Positions 51,567 through 61,023 of a stretch of 64,000 bases of DNA are shown in pieces. The first letter of the stretch is position 1. Every line of letters begins with the position of its first letter. Where the stretch lies: assembly GCA_017557535.1 (NCBI GenBank), contig JAFYYM010000079.1:1-64000 (forward strand), given 5' to 3'. The notes under the pieces were generated by a model. It searched no databases, had not been told where the DNA came from, and saw only the letters and a list, made by a program, of their open reading frames with translations. The translations under genes were made by a program, and so were the position numbers. The DNA comes from Bacteroidales bacterium. GTDB taxonomy: Bacteria; Bacteroidota; Bacteroidia; Bacteroidales; UBA932.

Positions 51567-52643
51567 ATGATAAGAAGACTTTTAATTCCGGTTTTGATGG
51601 TGATGGCTTTAAGCGCCGCGGCGCAAACATCTCCAAGAGTTGTTTACACGGAAGCCAGCAGCCTGACCCTCACGGGAAAACTCATGGACACTCCCAATCC
51701 TTATCATAGGGTGGACACGGTACGTTTCAAAGGCTTCACGAAAAGCGAGAACAACCAGGTCCGGAACTCAGCCGGAATCGCCGTGGCATTCAGGACGAAC
51801 GCCAAGTCAATCTCTGTTCTCACTGAATACGGAGACGTGGGCTGGCCGAACAACACCGGAGGATTCTCCGCCAGAGGATATGACCTCTATATTAAAAGGG
51901 ACGGCAGATGGATTTGGGCAGGCGCTGGAGTTCCCGGGGATCTCACAAAGCCCTTCAACGTCATCTCAAACATGGATGAAACCATGAAAGAGTGCCTGAT
52001 GTACCTCCCTATTCTCAGTGAAGAGTATTCCGTTAAGATCGGGGTCGAGGAAGGTTCTGTACTTGAGCCGCTTCCCAACCCGTTCCGCTACAGGATAGGC
52101 ATTTTCGGATCCAGTTTCACCCACGGTATCTCCACGAGCAGGGCAGGAATGGCTTATCCGGCCATATTCACAAGGGACACAGGCCTTCAACTCCTCAGCC
52201 TTGGTTGCAGCGGCAATTGCAAACTCCAGGGCTATTTCGCTGATGTCCTTGCCGCCGCGAATGTGGATGCCTTCATATTCGACACATTCTCAAATCCTTC
52301 CATCGAACAAATCAAGGAACGGCTGTTCCCTTTCATCGAAAAGGTCCAGACGGCACATCCCGGAAAGCCCCTTATCTTCCAGAGGACAATCTACCGTGAA
52401 TGGCGCAACTTCAACACGGTCACGGCCGCGTCCGAGGCTAACAGGATCGCTGTTGTCGACAGCCTGATGAAGATAGCCTGCAAGAAATACAACGATGTGT
52501 ATTACATCCACCCGAGCGCATCCGCTCCTGATCATGAGACCACACAGGACGGTACTCATCCATCCGACAGAGGATACCAGCTTTGGGCACAGTCAATCGA
52601 GAAACCAGTTAAAAGGATTCTCCGCAAATACGGAATTAAATAG
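51567..52643 (+). CDS. Secreted SGNH/GDSL esterase
   Basis: A 358-residue protein with a signal peptide (VMALSAAAQ). Residues about 20-170 form an N-terminal beta domain found in Bacteroidota SGNH esterases. The hydrolase domain begins with the nucleophile block GIFGSSFTHG (about 176-185), then the Gly block LGCSGN, a block-III-like region in FDTFSNP and the Asp-His block DGTHPSDRGY (about 330-340). Such proteins remove acetyl or other acyl groups from glycans. It is followed after nine bases by the GH92 gene, so it probably deacylates the same mannose-containing glycan. Confidence 0.85.
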   Translation: MIRRLLIPVLMVMALSAAAQTSPRVVYTEASSLTLTGKLMDTPNPYHRVDTVRFKGFTKSENNQVRNSAGIAVAFRTNAKSISVLTEYGDVGWPNNTGGFSARGYDLYIKRDGRWIWAGAGVPGDLTKPFNVISNMDETMKECLMYLPILSEEYSVKIGVEEGSVLEPLPNPFRYRIGIFGSSFTHGISTSRAGMAYPAIFTRDTGLQLLSLGCSGNCKLQGYFADVLAAANVDAFIFDTFSNPSIEQIKERLFPFIEKVQTAHPGKPLIFQRTIYREWRNFNTVTAASEANRIAVVDSLMKIACKKYNDVYYIHPSASAPDHETTQDGTHPSDRGYQLWAQSIEKPVKRILRKYGIK

Positions 52644-52652
52644 TTGAAGCTC

Positions 52653-54974
52653 ATGAAAATCAATTTGTTAACAATCGGAGCGCTACTACTTGCTTGTTTG
52701 TCCGTTTTCGGACAGAATCACACCAGCTATGTTGATCCGTTCATCGGCACGGACGGGATGGGGCACACCTTCCCGGGAGCTTGCGTTCCCTTCGGAGGGG
52801 TCCAACTAAGCCCGGACACCGATTCTATTCCTCATAATATCAACGGAAAGTACCAGCCGATGGTCTATGAGACCTGCGCCGGCTACCGTTACAACGACCC
52901 TACGATCGTGGGATTCAGCCACACCCATTTCAGCGGGACAGGTCACTCAGACCTCGGGGACATTCTCATAATGCCCGCCACGGGTGCCTTGAAGCTTAAC
53001 CCTGGCACAGCTGAGAATCCGGACAGCGGATTCCGCAGCCGGTTCAGCCACTCGACTGAGAGCGCCCACCCCGGAATCTATGGGGTGACGCTTGATGACT
53101 ATGGTATAAAGGCAAGGCTCACAGCGACTTCCAGAGTTGGGGTACATGAATATACCTACCCTTCAGACGGTCATATTATCCTTGACCTTATCCACGGAAT
53201 TTATGACTATGACGGAAAAACCTTGTGGGCGGAAGTACAGGTTCAGGATCCGACCCATGTCACCGGTTATCGTATAACCAATGGATGGGCAAGGACAAAT
53301 TACACCTATTTCGCCATCGAGTTCTCCCAGCCAATCGTCGAATACGGCTACACGGACCGCCAGAAGATTGACTATAAAGGCGGCTGGAGCAAGTTCGACA
53401 CCAGCAGGAATTTCGCGGCGATGGCTGGACGCAAGTTGGTCGCATGGTTCAAGTTCGCCACTTCAAAGAACCCGAAACTGACCGTCAAGGTCGCCCTCTC
53501 CTCAACGGGAACCACCGGAGCCATGAAGAACCTGATGTCGGAGGCTGTCGGCAAATCATTTGACCAAATCGCCTCCGAGGCTTCCAAGGCTTGGGAGAAG
53601 GAACTGAGCCAGATGGAGATACAGGGAACAGACGCTGAGAAGAGGATGTTCTACACATCCCTCTACCACACCATGATCAACCCCTCTGTCTACATGGATG
53701 TGGATGGTTCTTACAGGGGCCTTGACCATGAGATCCATAAGGCAGATGGATTCACAAACTACACGGTATTCTCACTCTGGGACACCTATAGGGCGGAGCA
53801 CCCGTTCCTGGCGCTATTCAAGCCGGACAGGGATAGGGACATTGTCATGTCAATGCTGGCTCATTACGACCAGAACGTGCTCCACATGCTCCCGGTTTGG
53901 AGCCATATGGCGAACGAGAATTGGTGCATGAGTGGTTATCATGCGGTGCCTGTGCTGGCAGACGCCATCGTTAAAGGACTGGATATTGATAAGAGCAGAG
54001 CCCTTGAAGCCATGGTGACAACATCGAAGCAAGAATGGTACTGTGGCCTTGGGGACTATATGAAACTTGGATATGTTCCCTATGACCACATCTCCACAGC
54101 GGCCAGTAACACCCTTGAATATTCCTACGACGATTGGACCATCTGGAACACCGCCCGCCTCTCCGGGAACAAGGCGGTGGAAGAGGAATACGCCAAAAGG
54201 GCATTATATTACAGGAATGTGTTCGACACCGGGCTGGGCTTCTGCCGGCCGAAATATACGGACGGGACCTTCAAGAAGGATTTCGACATCATGCAGACCG
54301 TAGGAGAAGGATTCATAGAGGGTAACTCGTTGAATTTCACCTTCCACGCCCCACAGGATGTGTATGGCGTGATGAAGCTGATGGGCGGAGAGAAGAAGTT
54401 CACCGCCGCTCTCGACGAGCTATTCTACAACGACCTTCCCGAATATGCTTATGCGGACAATGAGGACATCACCAAGGACTGCCTGATAGGAGGTTATGTC
54501 CACGGCAACGAACCAAGCCATCATATTCCTTACCTTTACGCATGGACCTCGCAGCCTTGGAAGACCCAGTATTGGATGAGGGAAATCATCAACAGGATGT
54601 ACAAGCCCGAGATACGCGGACTCGGCGGCAACGACGACTGCGGCCAGATGAGCGCATGGTACATTTTCGGAGTCCTGGGATTTTATCCAGTCTGTCCCGG
54701 AAGCGACCAGTACGTGATCGGAGCTCCATTCCTAAAGGAGGTATCCATCAATCTTCCAAACGGGAAGTCGTTGACAGTCAAGGCCCCGAAGGCAAGCGAC
54801 AAGAATCGCTATGTCAAGAAGGTCCTTCTGAACGGCAAGGAATATTCCAAGCTCTACCTGACCCATTCCGACCTTATGGCCGGCGGTGTCATTGAGTTTG
54901 AGATGGCCTCCAAACCCAACAAGTCCAGAGGTCTCAAGCCCGCTGACAAGCCTTATTCGATGACTTCCCGATAG
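52653..54974 (+). CDS. GH92 calcium-dependent exo-alpha-mannosidase
   Basis: A 773-residue secreted enzyme (signal peptide LLLACLSVFGQ). The N-terminal domain opens with the family signature YVDPFIGTDGMGHTFPGA, then FSHTHFSGTGHSDLGD. The toroid domain contains SLWDTYRAEHPF, GYHAVPVLAD, HGNEPSHHIPYLY and GNDDCGQMSAWY; the last two carry the catalytic acid and base carboxylates in this family. GH92 enzymes invert alpha-linked mannose from N-glycans or mannan. The ATG at 52653 is used over a TTG at 52644. Its 3' end overlaps the convergent CPBP gene by 22 bp. A second, diverged GH92 gene follows at 57101. Confidence 0.95.
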   Translation: MKINLLTIGALLLACLSVFGQNHTSYVDPFIGTDGMGHTFPGACVPFGGVQLSPDTDSIPHNINGKYQPMVYETCAGYRYNDPTIVGFSHTHFSGTGHSDLGDILIMPATGALKLNPGTAENPDSGFRSRFSHSTESAHPGIYGVTLDDYGIKARLTATSRVGVHEYTYPSDGHIILDLIHGIYDYDGKTLWAEVQVQDPTHVTGYRITNGWARTNYTYFAIEFSQPIVEYGYTDRQKIDYKGGWSKFDTSRNFAAMAGRKLVAWFKFATSKNPKLTVKVALSSTGTTGAMKNLMSEAVGKSFDQIASEASKAWEKELSQMEIQGTDAEKRMFYTSLYHTMINPSVYMDVDGSYRGLDHEIHKADGFTNYTVFSLWDTYRAEHPFLALFKPDRDRDIVMSMLAHYDQNVLHMLPVWSHMANENWCMSGYHAVPVLADAIVKGLDIDKSRALEAMVTTSKQEWYCGLGDYMKLGYVPYDHISTAASNTLEYSYDDWTIWNTARLSGNKAVEEEYAKRALYYRNVFDTGLGFCRPKYTDGTFKKDFDIMQTVGEGFIEGNSLNFTFHAPQDVYGVMKLMGGEKKFTAALDELFYNDLPEYAYADNEDITKDCLIGGYVHGNEPSHHIPYLYAWTSQPWKTQYWMREIINRMYKPEIRGLGGNDDCGQMSAWYIFGVLGFYPVCPGSDQYVIGAPFLKEVSINLPNGKSLTVKAPKASDKNRYVKKVLLNGKEYSKLYLTHSDLMAGGVIEFEMASKPNKSRGLKPADKPYSMTSR

Positions 54975-55795
54975 CGGTCCTCCGGGCTGGATCTCCGGGC
55001 GGATTTGATGATGAGAAAAACCGAGATCGCCGCACCTATCACCACGGAGATTATGGACGCCTCGGCGCCGAAAGAGCCTCCCGTCAGGATGTCCGGGCCG
55101 CTGAGGCTGGCATGGATGAGACTTGCCTCAACTCCTCCGCCAGACACGGCGAAGCCGAAGATGTTACCCTGGAAGAAGTTCCAGGCCCAATGTATACCGA
55201 TAGGGAACCATAGGGTCCCGGACCATTTGTAAGCCGCGCCCAACAGAAGACCGGCCTCTATCGCTATGGCCAAGGAAGACCACCAAGTGCCTTGCGGGAA
55301 GTGAACGGCCCCGAATAATAAAGCGGAGACGATCAACGCCGCCGTGAAACCCCATTTCTCGTCAATCCAGCGGAAAACCACTCCCCGGAACCAGATTTCC
55401 TCGCCAACAGCCACTATCAGGAAGAGGAAGAAGGAGTCGACTATGTCAAAGGTCCTGTCATAGCCGATATTGAGTATCGAATACACTCCGGAGAGCATCA
55501 TGATTCCCACCACCAAGACGAAGAAAAGGACTCCGATCCCGAAACCTTTCGAAGTGTCACTCAACGACTTCCGTCTAGGGACATCTTTGGCGGGGCTTTT
55601 CTCTATCCACTTGACGAACACCGAGTACAGAGCTGTCATCCAGATGGCGGCAGCCACACAGGCGATCCAGCGGATCCATCCGACTGGAATGAGACGCACC
55701 GCCTCATCGCTTAATCCATAGAGGAGAAAAGCCAGGATAAACGAGGCCAGAAGCAACAGGGACCACTTCCATACGGGCATTGACTTGATAGACAT
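54953..55795 (-). CDS. CPBP family intramembrane metalloprotease
   Basis: A 280-residue protein with about eight membrane segments. The CAAX/bacteriocin-processing (CPBP, ABI) motifs are VGEEIWFRGVVFRW (Glu-Glu and Arg, about residue 145), FGAVHFPQG (His) and GIHWAWNF (His, Asn). These proteases cut within the membrane; in bacteria most have no known substrate. The start at 55795 begins just before the first membrane helix, and longer alternatives lack support. The gene is antisense to, and overlaps by 22 bp, the 3' end of the first GH92 gene, which is unusual inside a glycan locus. Confidence 0.85.
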   Translation of the reverse strand: MSIKSMPVWKWSLLLLASFILAFLLYGLSDEAVRLIPVGWIRWIACVAAAIWMTALYSVFVKWIEKSPAKDVPRRKSLSDTSKGFGIGVLFFVLVVGIMMLSGVYSILNIGYDRTFDIVDSFFLFLIVAVGEEIWFRGVVFRWIDEKWGFTAALIVSALLFGAVHFPQGTWWSSLAIAIEAGLLLGAAYKWSGTLWFPIGIHWAWNFFQGNIFGFAVSGGGVEASLIHASLSGPDILTGGSFGAEASIISVVIGAAISVFLIIKSARRSSPEDRYREVIE

Positions 55796-55869
55796 GGCTC
55801 TTGATTTTCGGCAATATAATGATTCTTCCCGAAAAACCACGGCCCGCACATCTATTTGGCGGGAATCAT

Positions 55870-55877
55870 TATCTTTG
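55870..55877 (+). promoter_or_regulatory. -7 element TATCTTTG for the beta-helix gene
   Basis: Exact TAnnTTTG match 29 bp before the ATG at 55907. A -33 TTG at the expected distance was not found. Confidence 0.45.
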
Positions 55878-55906
55878 TGTAAATCATCCCGGAAAGAACC
55901 AACATT

Positions 55907-57061
55907 ATGGAAAGACGAGATTTCATCCAAAAAACAGGTCTCACGAGTTTGGCAGGGCTGGCGGCAGCTTCCCTGTCTTTTCAGTCCTGTGCGCCAGCAT
56001 CATGCGATAATACGGACAATAGGTTGAATGTCAAGGATTTTGGGGCGAAGGGGGACGGTAAGACACCTGACTCCAAAGCAATCCAGGAGGCCCTGGATGC
56101 GGCTGGAAAGATTAATGGCACCGTTTGGTTCCCCCCTGGAGTTTACCGCTGCCATGACTTGAAAGTTCCTCCATATGTGACTCTGCTGGGTGATCCAGTG
56201 TGGATATACAGGTGCGAAAACCGGGGGGCGGTCCTTGAACTCGACAGTAATGATGCCGAGTGTTTGCTTGACATTACGGGAGCGTATGCTGTCAGGATTA
56301 GGGGCATGGTGCTTAACGGTATTCCAGACGCCAAGAAACCGATTCACGGAATATATCTGAACAACACTGAGGCTTGGAGTCCGAAAGAGGATACCATCGT
56401 CATCGACGACACCAAGGTTATGAGGTTCTCGGGGCATGGGGTGTTCCTGAAGCGCATTTGGCTCTTTATTGTACGCCACAGCCATTTCATGAGCAACAAA
56501 GGTGATGGCTTCAGGATACTCGGCTGGGACGGCTTTGTCACTGACAACCAGTTTTCAGGGAACGGCGGAAACGGTTTCGGCTGCGACGACTGTGGAGCCA
56601 CCGTCATGTTCACGGCCAACCGGGTGGAATGGAACCGCGGATACGGGCTGTTCATCCACAACGGGGACGACTGGAATGTGACCGGTAATTCTTTTGACCG
56701 TAACTATAGCGCTGGTTTATATGCCCTTAAAGCCAGTGCGGTCGCCGTCACCGGCAATGTATTCAGGCGCTGCGGCAAAGATTCGAATCTCCTGAATCCC
56801 GGAGAACGTTCCTGCCAGGTGAAACTCGAGGACTGCCACGGTCTTTCTATGACCGGGAATGCATGCCTCGCCGGACAGGATGACGGAGGATCCGGGTTAT
56901 TCACCCCTCAAGTAGGTTTCATAATCAAGAACCTTTCCCACACAATCATTTCCGGCAATACGCTTTGGAGGGGCTATATGGAAGACATGGTTGTCGACCT
57001 TGGTGGACACGGTGAAGGCTTCATCATGAAGGATAATGTCGGCTGCCCTCGACAGGAATAA
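55907..57061 (+). CDS. Secreted parallel beta-helix protein with Tat-type signal
   Basis: A 384-residue protein. The N-terminus MERRDFIQKTG fits a twin-arginine signal and is followed by a hydrophobic stretch and a lipobox-like FQSC. The sequence VKDFGAKGDGKTPDSKAIQEALDAA (about residues 40-65, in two conserved blocks) is the start of the pectate-lyase-3 (GH28-like) beta-helix superfamily. Repeated coils follow (GDGFRILGWDGFVTDNQFSG, NGGNGFGCDDCGATVMFTANRVEWN, GYGLFIHN). Members act as glycan lyases, hydrolases or isomerases. No catalytic Asp trio of GH28 was identified. It lies between two GH92 genes and may act on the same glycan. Confidence 0.75.
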   Translation: MERRDFIQKTGLTSLAGLAAASLSFQSCAPASCDNTDNRLNVKDFGAKGDGKTPDSKAIQEALDAAGKINGTVWFPPGVYRCHDLKVPPYVTLLGDPVWIYRCENRGAVLELDSNDAECLLDITGAYAVRIRGMVLNGIPDAKKPIHGIYLNNTEAWSPKEDTIVIDDTKVMRFSGHGVFLKRIWLFIVRHSHFMSNKGDGFRILGWDGFVTDNQFSGNGGNGFGCDDCGATVMFTANRVEWNRGYGLFIHNGDDWNVTGNSFDRNYSAGLYALKASAVAVTGNVFRRCGKDSNLLNPGERSCQVKLEDCHGLSMTGNACLAGQDDGGSGLFTPQVGFIIKNLSHTIISGNTLWRGYMEDMVVDLGGHGEGFIMKDNVGCPRQE

Positions 57062-57062
57062 T

Positions 57063-57070
57063 TATCTTTG
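57063..57070 (+). promoter_or_regulatory. -7 element TATCTTTG for the second GH92
   Basis: Exact TAnnTTTG match 30 bp before the ATG at 57101. It overlaps the codons of an alternative start at 57068, so that longer reading is not the real one. Confidence 0.5.
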
Positions 57071-57100
57071 TACTATCAACGACGATTAATACTTACAGCC

Positions 57101-59533
57101 ATGGATTATCTCAAAGGATTGGCCGCTGCGGCACTCATCTCCATAACTTTCTCTGTCATACCCGTTTCCGGCAATATAGCCCTCCCCAAAACCTTCGGGC
57201 CTGACGGCCCTCGTCCCACCACCGGCTTCGCCGGCGGTTCCCCCGTTCACGTGGCCACGGGCGGCCACGGTTTCTGGGAGGGCTATATTGCCGGAAACGA
57301 AAACCAGAAGAAGTTAATTGACGATGTGAATGTGTTCGTGGGGACGGATGGGTTCGGGAATGTGTATCCTGGACCGCAACTGCCTTATGGAGGCATCCAA
57401 ATCAGTCCCGACTGCGACGACAAGGACTACGACTGCGCAGCCGGGTACAAATATTCAAAGCCTTTCGTGCAAGGATTCAGCTTGACTCACCTTAGCGGAA
57501 CCGGGATTCCCGATCTCGGTGATTTTCTGTTCCTTCCGGGAATCGGACAGGAGATAAAACCCTCCAAACTTGACCATGGCAAGGAAAATTCGCACCCGGG
57601 ATATTACGGAATAACCCTGGACGGTGATGTCAAAGCAGAAATGACAGCCGCACTCCGTTCTGGAGTATTCAAATTCACCTATCCAAAGAAAGATGGCGCC
57701 TACGTGATGATTGACCTCGACCACACCCTGAAATGGGATTGTGAATGGTCAACTGTCAAACTCCTTGACGAATACACAATCATCGGCAGCAAGGTCGTGG
57801 CTGGATGGAACCCTGGACGTTATGTCTATTTCGCTGCCCGATTCTCGGAACCTATCAAAGACTTCACAATTCTTCAAAATGGTGAGCCTGTCATCTACAA
57901 CACAAAACGCTTCCGCAGCTCGTTGGAGGCCTGGGGCAAAAAGCTTAAGGTTGTAGTACGCTTTGACGGCGACTCATCGCCGTATATAACCCGTATGGAA
58001 CTGCCAACGGCTGTCGGGAAGCTAGGCGGAACTTCCGAGCGGCAACAGTTCCAACTGGAGATCAAGGTGGCTGTTTCCGGCGTCGGCACTGACGGCGCCC
58101 TGTTGAACCTTAAGGAACTGGATGGAAAGGACTTTGACAAAGTGCTGGACGAAGCGGAGAACACATGGGAGAAGGCTCTCGGGACATATTCATTGGACAG
58201 CAAGGACAAAACGCTCCGGGAGACCTTCTACACCAGTGTCTACCGTACCATGCTCCATCCCTTCGTGTTTCAGGACGCCGACGGACGGTTCCGCGAGCAC
58301 GACGGCACGATAGGCAAGGCGGAAGGATTCACAAACGTCACGACATTCTCCTTCTGGGACACCTTCAGGGCCTTCGAACCTTTGATGAATCTCGTCAACA
58401 GGCCCCTCCAGGCTGACATAGCGAACTCCATGCTCGCCCACTTCGACAAGAGCGCCGAGAAGATGCTGCCTTACTGGTCATTCTACGGAGGAGAGACCTG
58501 GTGCATGATAGGCTATCATTCGTGTTCCATCCTTGCGGATATGATCCTCAAGGATGTGCCGGGCTTCGACTACGAGAGGGCTTTCCAAGCCATGAAAACC
58601 ACGGCCACCAATGCCCACTACGACTGTATTCCCGAATACACCGCATTAGGCTACGTTCCCTTCGACCTGGAGAAAGAGAGTGTCTCCAAGACCCTTGAAT
58701 ATGCCTACGACGACTGGTGCATTGCCCAGGTGGCAAAGAAGTTAGGTCACGAGGAGGATTATACGTTTTTCCTGAACCGCTCCATGAATTACAAAAACCT
58801 GGTCGATCCCGAGACCGGTTACATGCGAGGAAAGGATTCAAAGGGCGCCTGGCGTGATCCTTTCGCCCCGATAGCCTATCAGGGACCCGGCTCAGTCAAC
58901 GGCTGGGGCGACATCACCGAAGGGTTCACTATGCAATACACCTGGAGCGTTTTCCATGACTTTGACGGCTATGTCCAAATGGCTGGTCGCCAAAGGCTTA
59001 AGAAATACCTTGACGAGCTCTTCACTATTGAGCTTCCGGAGGATATCCCTGGAGCGCACGATATCTGGGGCCGTATCGGTGGCTACTGGCATGGGAATGA
59101 GCCATGCCACCACGTGACCTTTCTTTATGACTATTTTGGGGAGCCTTGGAACTGCCAGAAATGGGTCCGCTACGTGGCCAAGAACTATTACGGCAATGAG
59201 CCAGGCTCCCTGAGCGGCAACGACGACTGCGGGCAGATGAGTGCTTGGTACCTCTTTAACTGCCTGGGATTCTATCCCTTCTGCCCCGGAGCCGACTGGT
59301 ACTATGTCGGTTCCCCTTGCGTTCCGGGAATGTCGATCACCCTCTCTAACGGCAAAAAGATCGAGATGACCACCAGCGGCTGGAGCGAGGACGCCGTCTA
59401 CGTCAAGGCCGCCTGGCTCAACGGCAAAAGGCTTGACTATCCCGTCATCAACTATGACGACATCAAGGACGGAGCGACCCTCCACTTCGAGATGTCCCGC
59501 AAGCCGGTCAAGGGAGCGTTTACAGCCCGATAG
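57101..59533 (+). CDS. GH92 exo-alpha-mannosidase carrying an in-frame palindromic insert
   Basis: An 810-residue secreted enzyme. The signal peptide (residues 1-23, ending VIPVSG) is followed by an odd Gly/Pro-rich stretch, residues about 21-66, encoded by a 137-bp palindromic element. The GH92 domain then begins at DVNVFVGTDGFGNVYPG. Hallmarks are LTHLSGTGIPDLGD, FWDTFRAFEP, GYHSCSILAD, HGNEPCHHVTFLYD and GNDDCGQMSAWY, so the catalytic core is complete. The insert lies before the first beta domain and would form an exposed linker, which explains why it is tolerated. Sequence divergence from the first GH92 suggests a different mannoside linkage. The gene is convergent with the PD40 gene ten bases away. 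Confidence 0.93.
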   Translation: MDYLKGLAAAALISITFSVIPVSGNIALPKTFGPDGPRPTTGFAGGSPVHVATGGHGFWEGYIAGNENQKKLIDDVNVFVGTDGFGNVYPGPQLPYGGIQISPDCDDKDYDCAAGYKYSKPFVQGFSLTHLSGTGIPDLGDFLFLPGIGQEIKPSKLDHGKENSHPGYYGITLDGDVKAEMTAALRSGVFKFTYPKKDGAYVMIDLDHTLKWDCEWSTVKLLDEYTIIGSKVVAGWNPGRYVYFAARFSEPIKDFTILQNGEPVIYNTKRFRSSLEAWGKKLKVVVRFDGDSSPYITRMELPTAVGKLGGTSERQQFQLEIKVAVSGVGTDGALLNLKELDGKDFDKVLDEAENTWEKALGTYSLDSKDKTLRETFYTSVYRTMLHPFVFQDADGRFREHDGTIGKAEGFTNVTTFSFWDTFRAFEPLMNLVNRPLQADIANSMLAHFDKSAEKMLPYWSFYGGETWCMIGYHSCSILADMILKDVPGFDYERAFQAMKTTATNAHYDCIPEYTALGYVPFDLEKESVSKTLEYAYDDWCIAQVAKKLGHEEDYTFFLNRSMNYKNLVDPETGYMRGKDSKGAWRDPFAPIAYQGPGSVNGWGDITEGFTMQYTWSVFHDFDGYVQMAGRQRLKKYLDELFTIELPEDIPGAHDIWGRIGGYWHGNEPCHHVTFLYDYFGEPWNCQKWVRYVAKNYYGNEPGSLSGNDDCGQMSAWYLFNCLGFYPFCPGADWYYVGSPCVPGMSITLSNGKKIEMTTSGWSEDAVYVKAAWLNGKRLDYPVINYDDIKDGATLHFEMSRKPVKGAFTAR
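57163..57299. repeat. 137-bp palindromic element inside the GH92 gene
   Basis: Perfect 24-bp inverted arms at 57163-57186 and 57276-57299 enclose 89 bp. An inner 5-bp stem (57189-57193 with 57269-57273) continues the fold. Three separate hairpins lie inside: 57197-57210 (GGGCC stem, TGAC loop), 57222-57234 (CCGGC/GCCGG, TTC loop) and 57251-57268 (GTGGCC/GGCCAC). The predicted fold is cloverleaf-like. It is open in the reading frame and sits directly after the signal peptide. No second copy was seen in this window. Confidence 0.85.
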
Positions 59534-59543
59534 CCGGTTGTGT

Positions 59544-61004
59544 TTATCTGGCTTGGACGTCAGTGCCTGGAGACTTTCTCAAGACGTCGACGAGCTTACG
59601 GCGGCTGATTTTGACCTTCCCGGTGGTGAACGCCGGCAGGTTGTAGGATTGCATCAGACGCTTGTAATAAGCGAGAGGATTCTTCTGGGGTAGCAAGAAT
59701 GGCTTGCCGGCGTTCCCGTCGGCGTCGATATGGGTGAAATATGGCTTGGTGTAAAGGCCATCGTCACGCCTGCTGCTGAAAACCAGCCACTTCCCGTCTG
59801 AGCTCCATGTGTGGAAACTCTCCACATCATCGGAGTTTACCTTCTCCATGGGTTTCAGCGACCCGTCTGTCAAATCAACCAGCCAAAGGTCGGCGTCCTT
59901 GTGCCAGATGGAAAAATTACCGTAACCGTGGCGGGTAAAGCAGAGGAAACGTCCATCAGGGGAAATACGTGGGAATGAAACACTTGCGCTGTCGGCGGGA
60001 GCGTCATAAACGCATTCCAACGTGTCCCCGAAACTCATGTCCTCGGCATTGAACGCGATGCGGTACAGGCCGTAGCGGGCCTTGCGATATTTGTCCGGCA
60101 TCGGAGAGACAGCCTCAGCGGAACAGAAATAAAGCCACTTCCCATCCGGGGAGAATGTCGGGAACGTCTCGAAGCGGTCTTCGGTCCTCGTAAGAGGAGA
60201 CCATGCTATCTCCTTGGTATTCACATTGTAAACCACCACGTCCGAAGCTTCGTCATAGACCTCGATCCTGTTCGGATCGTGATTATGGAAAGCCTGAAAG
60301 GTCTTGTTCACGGAGAAGGCGACATAGTCTCCCGAAGGATGCCAATACGGATAGACAAGGGCGCTGATGGTGGAGTCGGTCTTGGTGTTCAGTTTCTCTA
60401 TCTCCCCCTCGTCAACGACGATGGTGCCTCCGAAAGCGGATCTGGCATGAAAAACCATTTTTGAAGGATCTCCTTTCAAAAAAGTGTGGCAATTCATGCA
60501 ATTCCCTCCGGTAAGGTCGTTTGTCAGGATCGCCTCTTCTGAATATGACTCCAGATTCCTCTGGTAGATGCCCATCTCCTGCCAGCCCTGGTAGCCCGGA
60601 GGAATCAGGCGGTAGGAGAGCCAAGGATCGATCTTGTCCTGGCTGAAATAAATATTGAAAGGCTTGTAGGACAACCACTTCCCGTCCTTTTTCACGGACA
60701 GGGAGAATTGTACCTTGCCGCTTTCCTTCCCTTCTGAGATGAGTTTTCTCCACTTGCGTCCTCCGAATTTGAAAACGCCATGACAACTCTTGATGACATT
60801 ATCCCCGGCAAGCAGGACCGCCTTTCCCTCTCCGAGGTATGAAAAGTTCAGAGGAGCAATGTTCTCCGGAACAGTAACCTCTTTATAATCAGGGAATATA
60901 GGGGCCTCCTCGGCTATCTGGGAAGCGCCTTCCGGAACACCCGAGCAAGAGAACGACAGCGCCAGTGCGGCAAAGGAAATAGCTGTTGTGAGAATCCTTT
61001 TCAT
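59544..61004 (-). CDS. PD40 propeller lipoprotein with a CxxCH haem-binding motif
   Basis: A 486-residue lipoprotein (Cys 20, SFSC). Residues about 40-160 form a beta domain (VQFSLSVKKDGKWLSYKPFNIYFS). Cys169-Met-Asn-Cys172-His173 is a single c-type haem motif. The C-terminal part holds PD40/TolB propeller repeats (SPDGKWLYF, SPDGRFLCF, SSDGKWLVF). Similar proteins stand next to DUF6057 membrane proteins in Bacteroides GH92 loci, as I recall for B. thetaiotaomicron, but their role is unknown. A redox or sensing function linked to the glycan is a guess. It is the last gene of the leftward set with the DUF6057 protein and the small lipoprotein. Confidence 0.75.
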   Translation of the reverse strand: MKRILTTAISFAALALSFSCSGVPEGASQIAEEAPIFPDYKEVTVPENIAPLNFSYLGEGKAVLLAGDNVIKSCHGVFKFGGRKWRKLISEGKESGKVQFSLSVKKDGKWLSYKPFNIYFSQDKIDPWLSYRLIPPGYQGWQEMGIYQRNLESYSEEAILTNDLTGGNCMNCHTFLKGDPSKMVFHARSAFGGTIVVDEGEIEKLNTKTDSTISALVYPYWHPSGDYVAFSVNKTFQAFHNHDPNRIEVYDEASDVVVYNVNTKEIAWSPLTRTEDRFETFPTFSPDGKWLYFCSAEAVSPMPDKYRKARYGLYRIAFNAEDMSFGDTLECVYDAPADSASVSFPRISPDGRFLCFTRHGYGNFSIWHKDADLWLVDLTDGSLKPMEKVNSDDVESFHTWSSDGKWLVFSSRRDDGLYTKPYFTHIDADGNAGKPFLLPQKNPLAYYKRLMQSYNLPAFTTGKVKISRRKLVDVLRKSPGTDVQAR

Positions 61005-61023
61005 GATTATCGGGCTTGTTCCG

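Noticed and set aside
57068-57100. Longer N-terminus for the second GH92
   Set aside because: The codons overlap the TATCTTTG -7 element and the extension would put charged residues before the signal peptide.
57163-57299. Palindromic element read as a transcription terminator or attenuator
   Set aside because: It is inside an intact gene, lacks a T tract, and its translation is open throughout.
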